64,000 nucleotides of DNA, taken from positions 29,639,536-29,703,535 of the forward strand of contig NC_067198.1 in the NCBI RefSeq assembly GCF_000699445.3. Direction: 5' to 3'. This DNA is from Schistosoma haematobium. Lineage: Eukaryota; Platyhelminthes; Trematoda; Strigeidida; Schistosomatidae. Made by a program: the position numbers and the translations under genes. Under the pieces are notes generated by a model. It was given only the letters and a program-made list of their open reading frames with translations. It did no database searches and had not been told where the DNA came from. Position 1 is the first letter of the stretch. Each line of letters begins with the position of its first letter. This document shows, piece by piece, positions 27,277 to 41,414 of the stretch.

Positions 27277-29204
27277 ATAGAATTAGCATAGAAATGAAAA
27301 TATTTTATTTGAAGAATGTAATTAATGATGTAATAAGGTGATAAGAAAAGATAACAAGCATTTTATGTATTGAGAAATATTGTATTTACCCTAAATGATT
27401 AATCTGTTTTTACGTTAATGCATTTCAAAAATTTAAAGACAAATTGTTATGAATTTAATGGTTTAATGTCATTTCAAGTGAGCACTTTTCATTAGGTACT
27501 AAGATACTGTATACATAATGCTCAAATTCATCGATTGATTAGAAACAACTAAATAGGCTAGAACAATACAGTTTGATCTTTTTATTCAATTTATTTGTCT
27601 TAAAACTTTAATCAAAAGTAAATTTTAAACAAAATTACCCATAAATTGTATTTTGCTATTAATAGTTAAATGAAATATATATGTGTGGTTTGAGGACGTT
27701 GATAATAAATTGGTAGACAAAACTTCACTTTCAACCGTTTAAGTAACCAGTTGCACTGGCTACATGAATTTCCCTTGTGGAAGCTTAGTAAACTACATCT
27801 ATTAAGACAATGAACATATTTCATTAAAATTTTCATCCTTACAGTACTGTCAGAAATATTTACTCATACTTCTTTCTAAATGAAAGGTAAAAGAAACCAG
27901 ATGTTAAATATTCTGTAAATAAATATCGGTATGATGATTATCATCTATGGACCTTTGGTAAAGATTATTAAGACCCTACTAAAAATTACCGACTTTCGTG
28001 ATTAATTGAGTGCTCTACGATAATTGTCTTAAGGATGCATTTTAGTGGTAAATGTAATCACACTAACAAAAGTTGGTTGGAATCTATAGTGTTAGTCAGT
28101 TTATGTAGAGTGACTCTCGAATGACCTTAAAGTTCTTGTATTAATCATTAGGTTAACAATCACTACTTGCTGCAAATATATTTTTAATTTACACAAGTAA
28201 GCTTTCTAATCTTGAATGGTTTTTGAAAACCTATGTATTACCGAATTGTGATAGTTATTACTTAGAAATTTATTGATATACTCTTAGTACTCAGCTCAAA
28301 TAATCAATCTATGTACTTTCATTCAATAATATTTAATTGTAGAGTATTTGTTGTTCGAAACGTCACTCCACTCAAATTGGTTCAAGTTGTAAATGTTGAT
28401 CATTCAATCGTGATTTCTGTAGTTGGCAGGTATAACCGTCAACAAAAGATATAAAAATTATGGACCCAGTCCTATGCAAGTTCTTCGACCTGCACTGATA
28501 TTGAGCCACAAACGACAAGGGGGAAACAGCTTTCTATTTTTCTCCAGTCTTTAATTGTTCTCCAGTGGATATCAGTCCATGATAAAACCTAACGACAAAT
28601 AACTATTGAATGGGAGATATATTCAACTAGTTTTCTTCAGTATGATCAGCAACCAACTGAATTTATTATTTGGTTGGAGGTGTTTATATTCGTTTGTTAT
28701 ATATATATCATAGACTGATTTTAATTGGGGTGCCACTAAAAACTAGGGAGAAATAAATAACTGTTTCTCCTAGCATGAAACTGCCCACAAATGGCCACCC
28801 ACTACCCCATTAGACATCGAACAGAGGATCTTCAAATCTCTCAACGAAGATTTAACTGTAACCAATATTATTTACAAACCAAACAGATCTTCACGAATCT
28901 CTGCTTAATAAATTCTAAAAATCAGCTTACTAGTGATCTGCCTCAAGATTTTTTGAAATTCTAATACAAAGTCGTGACTGATGGGCCTCAGACGTATTGA
29001 AAGTGAGACAGTTGTCCATATTGGTATTGAATAATCATTGCGTCGTATCGCAAGTTGATTCCATTCGAAATTGTACGATTAAACTCAGACCTAGTGATAA
29101 AGTATTCACTATAAGACCTGAAGGTCGTATTTCCGATCCCTAGTAAGGTTGAAAGTGCCCACTTCTGTCGACTTCGATACTAGAACAATGCAGTTTTTTC
29201 ATTA
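27277..29204. other. Intergenic DNA with a faint SINE fragment
   Basis: Nothing coding is supported. At about 29085-29160 the string gacctgaaggtcgtatttcc, followed by gatccctagtaaggttg, resembles the tRNA-like box B part of the Sm-alpha-like SINEs, probably an old fragment. Confidence 0.55.
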
Positions 29205-29640
29205 GTAACCCAAGTCCTACTCACTGCCTTCTCGCGCTATTACTATTGTTTACGAAATCGAGAGGAAAAAAATCGAATGTCCGGCGCTTTAACCGGGTTG
29301 GTGGATATAGAGGATCCACCTAGTGGAGTTGGAAAACCCTGATTCCAAACCAATGGTGCACATAGGCTCCAGGATCCTGAAGGAACAAATGGCGTGTGAA
29401 GCAGTTGTTGGTCACAACCTACCATGGGACTACACCTCCTGACGTTGCTTCACTGCCTTGTGGATTAGACCTTTAGATCGAAGGCTCCGGGTGTGGCCTC
29501 CTAAGGAAACCGCCTGCTTCGGTTTGGGCACCTGAGTAGTATCAGAGCTCACACACAAATCAAATGACTCGTGTGGCGCATATCTATTTGATGCCTCCTT
29601 GTACCAGTGTTTATGTGTTTAAATAAATAAATAAAATTAA
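29205..29640 (+). mobile_element. Short element sharing both ends of RTE family A, copy 2
   Basis: It matches the family A 5' region (aagtcctactcactgccttc; gaatgtccggcgctttaacc; aaccaatggtgcacatagg; gtagtatcagagctcac), then jumps within a few bases to the family A 3' segment (cgtgtggcgcatatctattt, ccttgtaccag), and ends in aaataaataaataaaa. Between the gctttaacc and ccaaaccaatgg blocks it carries about 45 bases (containing ccacctagtggagttgg) that the 38-kb and 49-kb copies lack. No open frame. Confidence 0.78.
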
Positions 29641-32600
29641 GATGAATATGTAGAGAATGAAACATACAAGTTCGTTACTACATAATGAATATATTGGATT
29701 GCTTCTCAAAATGGTGATCATCAGTTTTCCATTTCATTCACTTCACTCATTTATGGGGAACCGGATTCCATTAATCGTATTTTGTTTTAATATTATATTT
29801 TAAATGGGACATTAAAAAAACAGTTTTTCTAATTAAAACTTTAGAAACCATCAAATTGATTTATTTTCAAAATATGATTCCAATCATCTTCAAATATCAA
29901 GTGATTTTGATAAACAAATTAGGATTTCGGCCTATAAAATATTCCAATACATTAAACAGGAATTTTTTTCAACTGGTCTAGTAGTCAGAATAGTTAATGT
30001 TAAAATTGTTACTCATTGCTATAGATTGAATAAACCCTATGTGTAACAATTAGAACAAAGAAGCGGATATGATCGAAAAAAAACTGAAGTATCACTTATG
30101 AACTGAGACTGACTTTGTTTAATTTAATGTTGCCGTTTCAACTCACATACATATTTTATGGAGAACAAATAAGCAATGGCTTAGAAAGAAAGAAAACTAC
30201 TTAAAAGATGATACTGGTTAGGTTAAGACAGGCAAATAAATATTTACAATATATAGCCGTTGTATTCTTGAGCATAAAAATTGATAGATAATCCGTATTA
30301 ATTACAGTGATGATCAGCGTAACACACACTTATTAAAGAGTGAAGATTAGCTAATTCAGTGTTTTCGACTGAGATCAACCACACCTCACTGAATAGTCAT
30401 GTCTAACACTTTCAGTTATTTTTCTATTCATTTAGTGAGTGAAATTAAGTTTCCAGTAAATAATTCATCCCAAGTAACTGTAAAATCATACATGAGTAAA
30501 ACCAGTATAGAGTAGTCCGACTATTGGATGAAAAATACAGACATACTAAAATTTAGGGCTTAGAATGATATCGTTGAAGGGGATTACCCCTTAATGTTCA
30601 ACAGTCATCTACTAAATGAACGGAAAAATGATCAAATGTTCTGAGTACGACACAGTAAATATTCTGGTTAATATCAGCAATATTTTCTAATTTCAAAACA
30701 GATTTTTTTACGATCAATATCAACTCCAGAAAACCAGTGGGAAATAAATAAGACAAGACAAATGTTTGTTTTAATGCTGAATTTCATACTGAATTAACTT
30801 TGATAAGAAAATAACTCATTATTTATCATTTAAGGAGTGAAAGCTGAACTTGTCATTCCACAATTCACATTAAATTCCCATAGAAACTTCTACAAACCAT
30901 TGACAAGCATTGAAAAAAGGGCTAATTTTCATTAAGTGAACGGCGTAAAATCATACGCTTTATATTATATATAAATAATAAGAATAAATTTAACAACCAC
31001 ATTTTCTGAGTAAAACTGAACTCAAATCTAATGATCCTCCAACCAGTGATTTACAATGTCTAGGGAGTGGTTGAAAACTAAGGAGCATTAGACTCTTCAT
31101 CAGCGCATAGTTACAACTTCAAATGTGGTCATACCTCAAATTGTAATATCTCTCAGTTAACCTGTTATTATTTTGTCGCGCTGATATGAAAACAAAACGT
31201 CACTTTAGTCTATTAGCCACAAGGAGTTGAAATAACTATTTGATACTAGTATTTCAGAAGTGTACACGTTTCTCTTTTCACTATCTTATTTTTCATTTTC
31301 ATGTATACTTTTAAAGAAAGCTAAAACTTGTAAAAATTCATTACTCAGTAGGAAAACCTCTGAAATAAACCGAAATATAACTTCTGTTGCGAAAAATATC
31401 TAGTTTGTAAATGTTGTATTCAATAAAGCAGACCAAAATATTATGCTTCATTTGTTGAAATAACCTGTGGGTTATGCTATGGATTAATAAAACAAGTACA
31501 AGTTTGTATACTCGAGTTGTGATTCCTCTGATTTATTTGATGTGAGATTCATTGGTGTTAGTCAGATACTTATATAGATATAAGGTTCGAACTTTTTTTC
31601 ATATAATTAGTTCAGATTTAATTGGTTTAATTACTTAGCTGTTTTTTTAAGTCTGTTCAAAATGTTTATTATTATTGATTAACTCTTTCAAACTACATTA
31701 TGAATAGTGTTATTTTCAGTCACCTTAGATAAAAACCTATCATATCTGCATCATAGTGTATCATTTGGTGGATTGACAAGATCATGGACAATAATTAGAG
31801 GATAGTATTCTTCATGAATTGATATATGATGTAAAACTACTGGGAACTATGGAGAACTAAATTGGTAGTTTGCCATACTGTCAAATTTCATAACACTGAG
31901 GATTCAACAGGTCTATTATATCACAAGTTGACTGGAGTGGAAAAATTTGTTCCATAGATTTCTGAATTAGTAAATAACACCATTATAGTTTCTTTGAATC
32001 CTGAAATCCATGAATTAGATTTAATATGAGGTCTTAGGTATACATTATTAAGAAGTTTTAAACTAAGATTGAATAGATTCCAGCTCTTAGTAGTTTTAAT
32101 TTTTTTTCAACCGTTGTTTAGAAATATTTTAGGATTAAACTAATTTCTACAAACCATCCCACTAAATAATTGCTAGGAAAACCTAAATTAATTCCGTTTT
32201 CTTTTTATTCATAAATATTTGTTCTGATGTGTAAGGAAGACAATGATAACATTTTTTTCCAATTCATATTTTCCCACCAACCTTTGCCGTTATCTGATTG
32301 GTTATCCTAGTTTCCAGTTTGTTATTTTTCCTGTGCCTCAAGGGTATATTCATTACTAAACAGAGTTATTCTAATACAATTTTGACTTCTTGAATGGTAA
32401 GCTTTTTACTGAGATCGTTGAAGTGTTGTGTATCAACAATCTCGTCGACTCAGTTGGCATATATCTCGTTTGTATTAGAAGAATCCCCGCAATCGTCCGG
32501 AATTCGGAATTATCATAAGTTATTACAAAATATAACAACAACGAACCAGTATAGCTAACATTCGGTTTAATGATTATTAAACAGTTTTAAAAAATTCATG

Positions 32601-33180
32601 ACGAAGAAAGAACTTTTGTTTATAACACATGTATTCGGGATAGGGATTGAAATAAATGTCATCAGCTTGTGTTGTTTGTAATTATACACATATACTGGTT
32701 TACTGACATGCTGATTAATGGATGTTATGCAATATATGTTACATCATACAGAGAATAGAAAATGCATAAAAAGAAACTGTCCGAACTAATCACATTGTTA
32801 TATGACCATGAAGATGAAGATGCCTAGGAAACGTTCCAATCTAAAGTTAGCATAAAAATACCAGTATATAAAAAAAACTAAATCATACTACTCAATTTAG
32901 TAGTTGATCTGAAATGTATCCAAACCTATAAGGAAAGGGGTTAATGAAAGTGAAGGGATATCTATTCATTTAAAAGTAATATTCATTTGCGAATTATTCA
33001 GCAACAACACACAACTGATTACTTCTATATAGTTACTTTATACATATCTATCTTTTTCCGCCTTGCAATACTTAAATATATATTTACATACAGAATTTCA
33101 TAATTTTATAAACTTTGTGTCGTATTGCTCATTCATTAACGTTGGTCAGCAATCAAATTCAACAATTTGTATAACTCCTT
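29641..33180. other. Intergenic DNA, nothing recognised
   Basis: About 3.5 kb of AT-rich sequence to the proposed 3' end of the homeobox gene. I see no genes or repeat copies. Confidence 0.65.
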
Positions 33181-33186
33181 TTTATT
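33181..33186 (-). terminator. Candidate poly(A) signal of the Msx gene
   Basis: AATAAA on the minus strand, about 170 bases after the TGA at 33357, at a reasonable distance for a short 3' UTR. The hexamer is common in AT-rich DNA, so the assignment depends on the terminal exon being right. Confidence 0.4.
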
Positions 33187-33356
33187 GTTCGTAATGAGAA
33201 GAGAAATAGAAAGTGGGCAAAATAGCTTAGATAGATCTCTAAAATACCGGAGAATTCCTCCAGTTCACCTATCATCTATGTATACAAGTTTATATATATA
33301 TATGCATAATTCCTGAAAATAAGGTAAGTGTCAGAAATTACAGTAACAGGAAATTT

Positions 33357-34177
33357 TCAGATTGGAATAAGTGTATCATTGTTATAATTATTGTGATTAT
33401 CGTTAATACTATTGGTATTTTGTTTAAAATGTTGTTCAACAGTATCCTTCTGAAATTCCGTTAGCATCAATGAAGATGTTGTACATGGAATATATGAAGA
33501 TAATCCAGTTGTTGAAACATTTGCATCAGAATTTTCAAAAGAGTTAGCATTTTGTGAAGAAAACACTACTGACGGGTTAGTAGACAGTGGAAACAATGTA
33601 GATGTTAAATTGATTAATGATTGAGTTGAATTAAAATTACCTAAAGAATTCATAAATGTTGACAATTGCAGTGCAGAAGGGACGAATTTTGAAAATGTTG
33701 ATGAATTCAATAGTGAATTTGACAAATTCATCGTTTGACTAAAAACATTATCTGAAAACAGCCGTTTAAATAAAAAAGAATTGAAGTCATTCAAAGTCTG
33801 CGGAGTAAACGTTTGCATTAATGATGAGGATGATGTAGGGGGTGAGATTGATTGCTGTTGGCCGAATGAATTGAATGTTGAACAGTAAAACATATTGACA
33901 AGATCTTGTTCCAACTTCTCTTTATCTCCTGATATAGATGGAAAGGTCGACGATGAAGAAGTGGAAGTTGAAGTACAACAAGAAATTGATGTTGATGACA
34001 TAACTGGTAATGATGATGTCAGTGATGAAAGAGAGGACGAAATCGACCCTGCTGATTCGCTTGTTAATATCGACTGATACAAATTGGATTCGTTTTTCGG
34101 TATATAATCCAACACTGTACCAACCCTGCTGGAATCAGTAGCGTTCATAGCGGGTTGTAATAACGGTTTTGTGTTAT
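33357..34177 (-). CDS. msx: Proposed terminal coding exon of the Msx homeobox gene
   Basis: An 821-base open exon after the acceptor GCATTTTAACAG at 34178. It begins with two bases that complete an Asn codon left by the donor at 51057, then reads 272 codons to TGA. The composition is Ser/Thr/Asn-rich with hydrophobic interruptions (for example NDFNSFLFKRLFSD), and I recognise no domain. Linkage to the homeobox exon rests on strand, order, matching phase and good splice consensus across a 16.9-kb intron. A one-in-three phase match by chance and a separate short gene both remain possible. The long frame in AT-rich DNA, with a biased amino-acid composition like the preceding exon, argues that it is truly coding. 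Confidence 0.62.
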
Positions 34178-34960
34178 CTGTTAAAATGCAAAAATTAAAA
34201 ATTAAAAAGAATTTATGATCAAAATATTTAAAAAAAACAGTTTGCAGGAAAAATATGAGGAACTAATAAGTTCACTGTTCAACATATGAGACACTAGTTG
34301 TCATTTACATTCAATCTTCTGATTAAACAGATAGTTATGGAAGTTCAACAGATAATGTTAGATAATTTCACTAGTTCGTCATAACTGAAACTACTTTCTT
34401 AAGATATGAATACTTTTTCTGTCATTTAATGAAAAGTCTGTACAGACATTAAGAGTATAATGAGAAGTTATGGAAGATTTTTGAAAACGTTTTTTCTCAT
34501 CAACGGGTTACCCAGTAAAGTGTTTAATTTCAAAATTATTTAATACTGATATATGAAAATGAACAAAAAACAAGTATTCTCTGCATATGGGTATATCTAT
34601 CAACATAAATCAATTACTGAATGATAACCAACGTTATCTTGTTTAGTTCCTAATGTTAGTCTAATTCTGTCAATGAGTAATTATGAGTGATTATATATAT
34701 AATCACTAAATACATTAACTTCACATAACAATACACTGGATTTGATGTTGGATGGTACAAGAGAGCGTCAATATATATGCGCCACACAAAACAATGAAAA
34801 TTCGAGAGGAATACAAAGAAAGAAAAAAAAAGCTAAGGAGCGCAACAAAAAAAGAGAGAACAATAACGAAGAGATTGGTGTAAGGTAATGTGCTAGTAAT
34901 CAGGGAACGCAAAGGTACAATCGGAAGAAATCTTTCAGGTAAGGGAGACACAACCACTTT

Positions 34961-37900
34961 TTATGAAGAAAGTAAAAGAAGGTTACAGCAGGATCGCCAC
35001 TGGCTTCTATTCTGAGCCATATCTGATAACGTCTCTAGCCACTGTGTAGCACCATCTCTCAGACCCCAACCAGGGAGTCGTGAAGGACCGACACAAGCCA
35101 GTCCTTTGCAGCTTTCTTTCATGCCACGACACCATGTCATGCACTGATCACCTCTCCGCTTCTTCCAACCAGTCCCAGAGTCGGCAAATAATGCACGACG
35201 TGGAATTCTCTGGGACGACATTCGGAGAACATGACCAAGCCACAGAAGTCGGTGTTTCAAGATGGTGACACCAATTGAATTATCATCTCTGTGCCCGAAC
35301 ACACGATGCCGAACCTCTGCATTACTGACATGTTGTTGCCACTGAATGTCAGCAATCCTTCGGAGACAGCGATGATCGAACACAGAGAGTCGTCTAACGT
35401 CCTCAACTCGGAGAGGCCAGGTTTCACAAGCATAGAGCAAAACTGCTCTCACCGACGCGTTGTAGATCCGACCTTTTACAGCCAGACTAACATCACGAAG
35501 GCGCCAAAGATGGCCCAGATTGGCATAAGCCGCTCTGGCTTTCACTATACGTGCATTGATCTCATCACTCACACCCCCACCAGCACTTATGCAGCTACCC
35601 AGATACACGAACTTCTCGACTACGTCTATCTGCTCACCATCCAGGGTGAGTACAGGATTGGAATCCTGCCAGTCTTGTAGGAGTACTTTGCACTTCGAAG
35701 GTGCAAAGCACATACCATACCTACGGACACTGATTGCCAACTGATTAAGTGCGGATTGCATGCCTTGGGCATTATCACACAGTAAGACAATATCGTCCGC
35801 ATACTCAAGGTCGAGAAGTCTTTCTCCAGGCAACAGATCCACACCACCATTACTTACATTCATCAGAGCTGTTTCCAGAATGTCATCGATGGCAAAGTTG
35901 AAGAGGAATGGTGAGATTGGGCAACCCTGCCTAACCCCACTGCTCGAATGGAACAATGGAGAGAGGTGGTTGTATGCCCTCACTCTGCCTGAGGTGTTTG
36001 TATATAGGGCTTTTAGGATGTTAATAAACTTCTCAGGCACACCCTTCCTCAATAGACAATCCCAGAGAACAGTCCTGTCCAACGAATCGAAGGCAGCCCT
36101 GATGTCAAGAAACACTACGATTGTTGGCCTTTGATAAGTATGGCAGTGTTCTAACATTTGGTGGAGGGTGAAGATATGATCAATACATCCTCGACCAGAA
36201 CGAAACCCAGCCTGCTCCTCGCGAGTCAATCTTTCTCGGGTTTTGAACAACCTACGAAGAATGACGGAAGCCAATAGCTTGGACGCAATCGGAAGTAGAC
36301 TTATCTCCCGATAGTTATTACAGGAACGACGTGAACCCTTTTTTAAAGATAGGGACAACTATCGACTCATTCCATGACGTTGGCACACTCTCTAGTTCCC
36401 AAACCTTTGTAAACAACGTCGTCAATTCCTTAGTCAAAAAGTCACCACCATCTTTAAAAAGAGCCGGAGGTAAGTCATCTGGGCCAGGTGATTTGTAACG
36501 CTTCAAGAGTTGGAGTTCCTTGCGGACTTCCTCCTCGTTTGGTGGATCAGTCGTCACCGGCCATGGAGGGCAGGACAGTCTGACCGATGTTGCCGGAGCA
36601 GCAGGCCAGTTGAACTGCCCTTCGAAGAATTCTGCTCACCGTCCAAGACGTCGATGGATGTTAGTGATTGGCATCCGATCATCCTCGTAGATTGTTTCAC
36701 TCACACCAGACTTCTTGCTGCCAGTGGCTCGGATGAGCTGGAAGAGCTTCCGGTAGTTACCAGATACAGCTGCTGCTTCCAGCTCATTAGCACGCTTCGA
36801 CCACCAGGCTTCTCGGTCCTTACGCAAGCTTTGCCCAATTTCCTTACATAATATCCTTCGTTTATGGTCAAACTCACGGTCACCCGGAGTAGACCGATGG
36901 GCTTCAATGAGTTGTAAGGAACCAGAAGAAACCCAGTGCTTAAAAGCGGGACGTTTCGCAAACCCACAACTGACTGTTCCCGCCATTTTCATGGCGTCAT
37001 GCAATTGCAACCAATGCTCATCTATACTTTTCGGTGGAGTGGTAGCTAGCCTAGAGGCTAGCTCGGTTCGATACTTATTTGCAACAGAAGTTGCAACCAG
37101 CTTGCTAACATCAATCTTTTGGTGGTGGTCACTTCGTTGGCCACTGAAAAGTAAGGCAAGATTGGCGCAGACCAAGGCATGGTCAGAGTCCACACAGGTA
37201 CTCCAAAAGGAGCGGCAGTCTTGTACACAACCACGCCAGCGGTAGCTCATCGCGATGTGATCAATCTGAGTCCAGGCTTGGGATGCAGAGGGAGGACGCC
37301 AGGTGGCACATCGGCGATGACTGTGCCGAAAGTTAGTGCTAGCCAGAAACAGGTTGTGGTCTGTGCACAGTTGCAGTAGACGGTCCCCGTTATCTGACCT
37401 GCGACCAACAAGTCCCCATCGGCCACCTAAACGACTCTCTTCTGTGCCTAGACGTCCGACCTGAGCATTCAAGTCTCCGGCTAGTACTACAATATCTGTC
37501 GAACGCACTTTCTGGAGAATAACAGTTAACTGATGGTAAAACTCATCCTTGATTGCATCCGGGCTGCAATCTGTCGGGGCATAGGCGGAGATGACGAAAA
37601 GACATCGTTTCTCACGCCGATTTCTTCTCACTTTGATGGAACTTTCTAATCTAACAGCACATAACCGACTGATAATGGGGATCCAATCGACTAGTGCTGC
37701 CTCAGCTCTAGCGCTTAGTGCGACACCAACGCCAGCAAGACCAGACGAAGATGCCACAGGGTCCCCGGATAAGCGCACGTAAAACAAGCTTTTTGAAGTG
37801 ACAGATGTAGAGCGAATTTGTAGTACTTCGCTAGAGTCTTGAATACGGGTCTCGGATAGACAACAAACATCAATATTAAGACTTTCCAAAGACATAGCCA

Positions 37901-38012
37901 GCCCTATCTGTTGACCAACCTGCATAAGTGTGCGAACGTTGAAGGCAGCCAGTTTGAATGGTGCACGTGGTTTCAGAAAAACTGCTTCAGTACTCATATT
38001 CGATGGTAACAT
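34961..38012 (-). pseudogene. Endonuclease/reverse transcriptase of RTE family A with two lesions
   Basis: The frame from ATG 38012 has an APE-type endonuclease with AFNVRTL (Asn25), SETR (Glu54), SAYAPTD, GDLNAQVG (Asp180, Asn182) and DSDHAL (Asp277, His278), so all visible catalytic residues are kept. TGA at 36636-36638 replaces the Trp seen at this place in related proteins (RLGR-stop-AEFFEG), after which the same frame continues through YKSPGPDDLPPALFK. A six-T run at 36339-36344 (A's in sense) marks a one-base frameshift. The next frame runs through NNYREISLLPIASKLL, QAGFRSGRGC, GVRQGCPISPFLFN and YADD (35792-35803) to a stop at 34961. Only two breaks in about 1,000 codons indicate a fairly young insertion. 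Confidence 0.87.
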
Positions 38013-38109
38013 ACAACTTTCAACCGGACAGTGACTCGAGAACGTTTAGATACAGTCGGATTTCCACCAAAGACGAGCCGCTGTATAAGTATAAAAGAGG
38101 GTGAATAAT

Positions 38110-38185
38110 GTGGGAAATAATAATAATAATAATAACGACAATAATAGTAATAATAATAGTATTAATAATGACAATAATAGTAATG
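38110..38185. repeat. Imperfect (AAT)n tract in the family A 5' region
   Basis: Tandem aat units with occasional gac/agt interruptions, between a possible upstream ATG of the element (38253, minus) and the main start at 38012. They encode an Ile-rich run in the upstream minus-strand frame. Confidence 0.85.
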
Positions 38186-41100
38186 ATAATTATTTGAATC
38201 GACTGATTGTTTTTCGGAGCGACAAAAGTAGTTGCCAAAGAAATAGAGTTCATCGTTTGTGTGTGGGCTGTGATACTGCCCGGGTGCCCAAACCGAAGCA
38301 GGTGGTTTTCTTAGGGGGCCACCCCCCGAGCCTTTGACCTAAGGACTAACCCACAAGGCAGTGGAGCATCGTAAGGAGATGCAATCCCATGGTAGCCGGT
38401 GACCAAAGATTGGTTCATACGCCATTTGTTCCCGCAGGATACTGGAGCCCATGTGCACCATTGGTTTGTGATCCGGTTAAAGCGCCGGACATTCGCTTTT
38501 CGTCCTCTCATTTTCGTAAACAACACCCCCGCCACGAGAAGGCAATGAGTAGGACTTCCCTGGCAGAGGCTGTATACGCGCGGCCGTGTGAGAGTATTTC
38601 GAGAGGGAGAGCGGACTCACCCCACTCTCGGCCGTACCAGGGCATTCGGGGGATAGTTGAGATCAATTGACAGGAAGCCGATAAACTAGATTTTATCCTA
38701 TTTAGCATCCATCAGGAAGTCGTGTCAACAAACTTTTGGGAAAATGTGTTTCCAGTCTATATTATTTGATAAGATATTGACTGATTTTCAGTAACGTATT
38801 TCTATGAACACGCCAGTCTTATCAAGTCTTTAACTCCAGAGTTTTATATTCAAAAAACCAACAATAAATATTTGAGATTAATACTCAATCCACTAAGTAA
38901 TAAAGTCGTTTTAGTAATTGGAAGTATCCGGAAAATAAGCCGCGAATTAAGTTTTATACTTATTCACATTTTTTTAATAACGAATTTTTATGCGATATAC
39001 TGATATGTCTGCCATTTGAAACATTGATAATGGCTTACCAGAAACTTCCTAAATCCCCATAATTCTTCTGAACATGAGCCTCGAGTGGTGGAGAACAAGA
39101 AAGCAGCAGGAACAGAAGCTTTACTTCAAGATATACTTATGTACAAAATGTCGCAGTATTTCTAGGTTTGTTGGTAACCTTCAACCTTTAGAAACCTCTA
39201 GAAGCAAACTAACCATAGTAACAAAGTAATTAATCATTTAATCATAGTGTGAAACCCAGTCAACTAATTTTATAGGGCGTATGTTGATCAAACAAAAAGT
39301 ACTCAGTCATTTCCTGGCTTCTGAAGACTATCGAAGAATTCTCAGAGTATCCTAAAATACACATATGGCCATATGACCATTTTTCTGCTTTCTTCATAAA
39401 ACCTGGTGTCAAATATGGTTAGTTTTTATAGACATTATGTTATAAAATTCAAATAACACTGATAACTAGCATAGCATGATGACATGATGTTAATGACTGC
39501 CCACTGTGCAGCCAATGCATTTCATCTGGTATTAGCAGTTAAGACTTAAATATCTCGTCTTCACAGTGTATGCCCGGTATGTTTGGTTGGCAGGATAACA
39601 GACAAAACACCTAACTTTCAAAACAATTAATGACATACTTCATCCTTCTTTCATGCATTCCAAGTTGGACAATTGATTGGAATCCTTAGTTCCCTCATAA
39701 AAAAGAACAATTGATGTACAACAGAATACATAATTCTATATTTAAATTACTAAAGAGGTTTGAAATTACACGTGTATCTAAACCAAATAAAAAATAAGAG
39801 ATGGTCTCTAATCAAATGGATTTGATCATCATTACAGAGAACTGAATAAAATTGAATATTGATAATAACTATTTTACAGATTATCAGTCTACATACAGAC
39901 CATAGCCTGCCAAATAAATTATCTTTGAAATAATATAATTAATCAACCAGACAGTAATTTGATGATGAAATCTTGTACAAACGTGAATGTTTACACATGC
40001 AAAGAAACAAATCTCATCATATCATTAACATAGAAAAAAGAATGATAAAAACATCATACAGAATCATACAAATCCAAAACCTTTCAGTTTTTTTAAACGT
40101 CAAATTAGCTTTAAATTATTTTCTCTACTTCTTTTTTCACTCTCTCACTTCCTCTCGCTCTCCCTCTCTCTCTCTCTATTTTAAAATTACTTTATATAAT
40201 TGTGTCTGTTGTAGTTGACTAAAGAACTTACCAACTGACTGGAGATTTTCTAATTATATACTACTCTTTTTTCTCGTAAGTACAACAGCGATTGTAATCT
40301 GTCACTAAAAGCACCACTGTTATTATTATTATTGTACATCAAATTGAAAAAGAAAGATGGTTAGCCAGTAATAAATAAAAAGAAAATACACATCATATCA
40401 ATCAGTCACAAGATAACTATCAGAACTTGTTAGTATTGTGTACTTTTATTATTGGTTCATCATTGTATGAAAAGAGTGAATTACTGAAAACACTATTTAA
40501 ATATATCATGGCTAATAGTAACATTTATTATTATTATTATTAATAGTACTATTGTGGTGCATTATGTATATAAATATAGTTGTATACACATGTAAGTAAA
40601 TAAGCAAGTGTATAGTTCAAAATAGCACTACTACTACTGCTGCCAAGAGTAGTACATTATGATTCAGTTCACCACCTACATACTTTGAGATAATTTATAC
40701 ATTTGAGTAAAAACATATTCCTAGATATACATATAGTAATTTAAAAATAGCCTTCAGTGATTAATTATTACTCATATTGTGTAGATACTAATATCAATTA
40801 CTCTGTAGACAGTAATTATTTCTTATGAAATGTAAAACGATGACAAATATTTAAGAATAAATCAACGTTTAATTTGTATAAATTGGATTGATTCCAAATA
40901 TACACTCACAACACAACTTTTATCTGATATTAGTTTAGTAATATTAAGACTTTGTATTAAAAAATGAGTAAAAAGTATTGATCAGAAGCTGATGGATGTA
41001 TAAAATTATTAGTGTATCAAAACTTTATGGGTGTGGTCAGTAAAATACATGAAACAGTTGATGGTGAAATTTGACTAGAAACTATATTCATAGTAATTAT

Positions 41101-41414
41101 CTTTATTGTATTCTTATAGTAATCATCACATTAACAACAAATCAAACTAAACAACTACAAAAAATAAAGAAATGTGTATGAAGCTTTCTATTATGTTGTA
41201 TATTAAAATTATACCCTCTATCTATTGTTTACAACTAGTTCTCTATAGCTCTTTATGTAAACTATCCCCTGCTTCGATATGTCTCCTAATAAATGAATTC
41301 CATACTTACGTAGAAAAACTATCAACCATCAACTAGACTTGAATATTACATCACGAATTTGAACAAAATCAATCTTAAGCATTAATAGAGGTTTATGTAG
41401 AAACATACGCATCC

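Larger units (their letters stand above)
34745..38641 (-). mobile_element. RTE-clade retrotransposon, family A (SR2-like), near full length
   Basis: In element sense (minus) it begins at about 38641 (ctggtacggccgagagtggg, the same start as the 49-kb short copy). It has a roughly 630-base 5' region including an (ATT)n tract, a coding region of about 3.05 kb, and a 3' region ending with gtgtggcgcatatatattga and cttgtaccatcc near 34745. The length of about 3.9 kb with one long frame agrees with my memory of the S. mansoni SR2 element, an RTE-1-lineage retrotransposon. I found no clear target-site duplication. It lies in sense orientation inside an Msx intron. Confidence 0.85.

Noticed and set aside
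34721..34957. A 78-codon minus-strand frame with a hydrophobic middle
   Set aside because: It lies in the 3' untranslated region of the family A retrotransposon. Its hydrophobic run comes from T-rich sequence.
35291..38670. Plus-strand open frames of 60-129 codons
   Set aside because: They are antisense shadows of the family A retrotransposon or lie in its 5' region, with no independent resemblance to a protein family.
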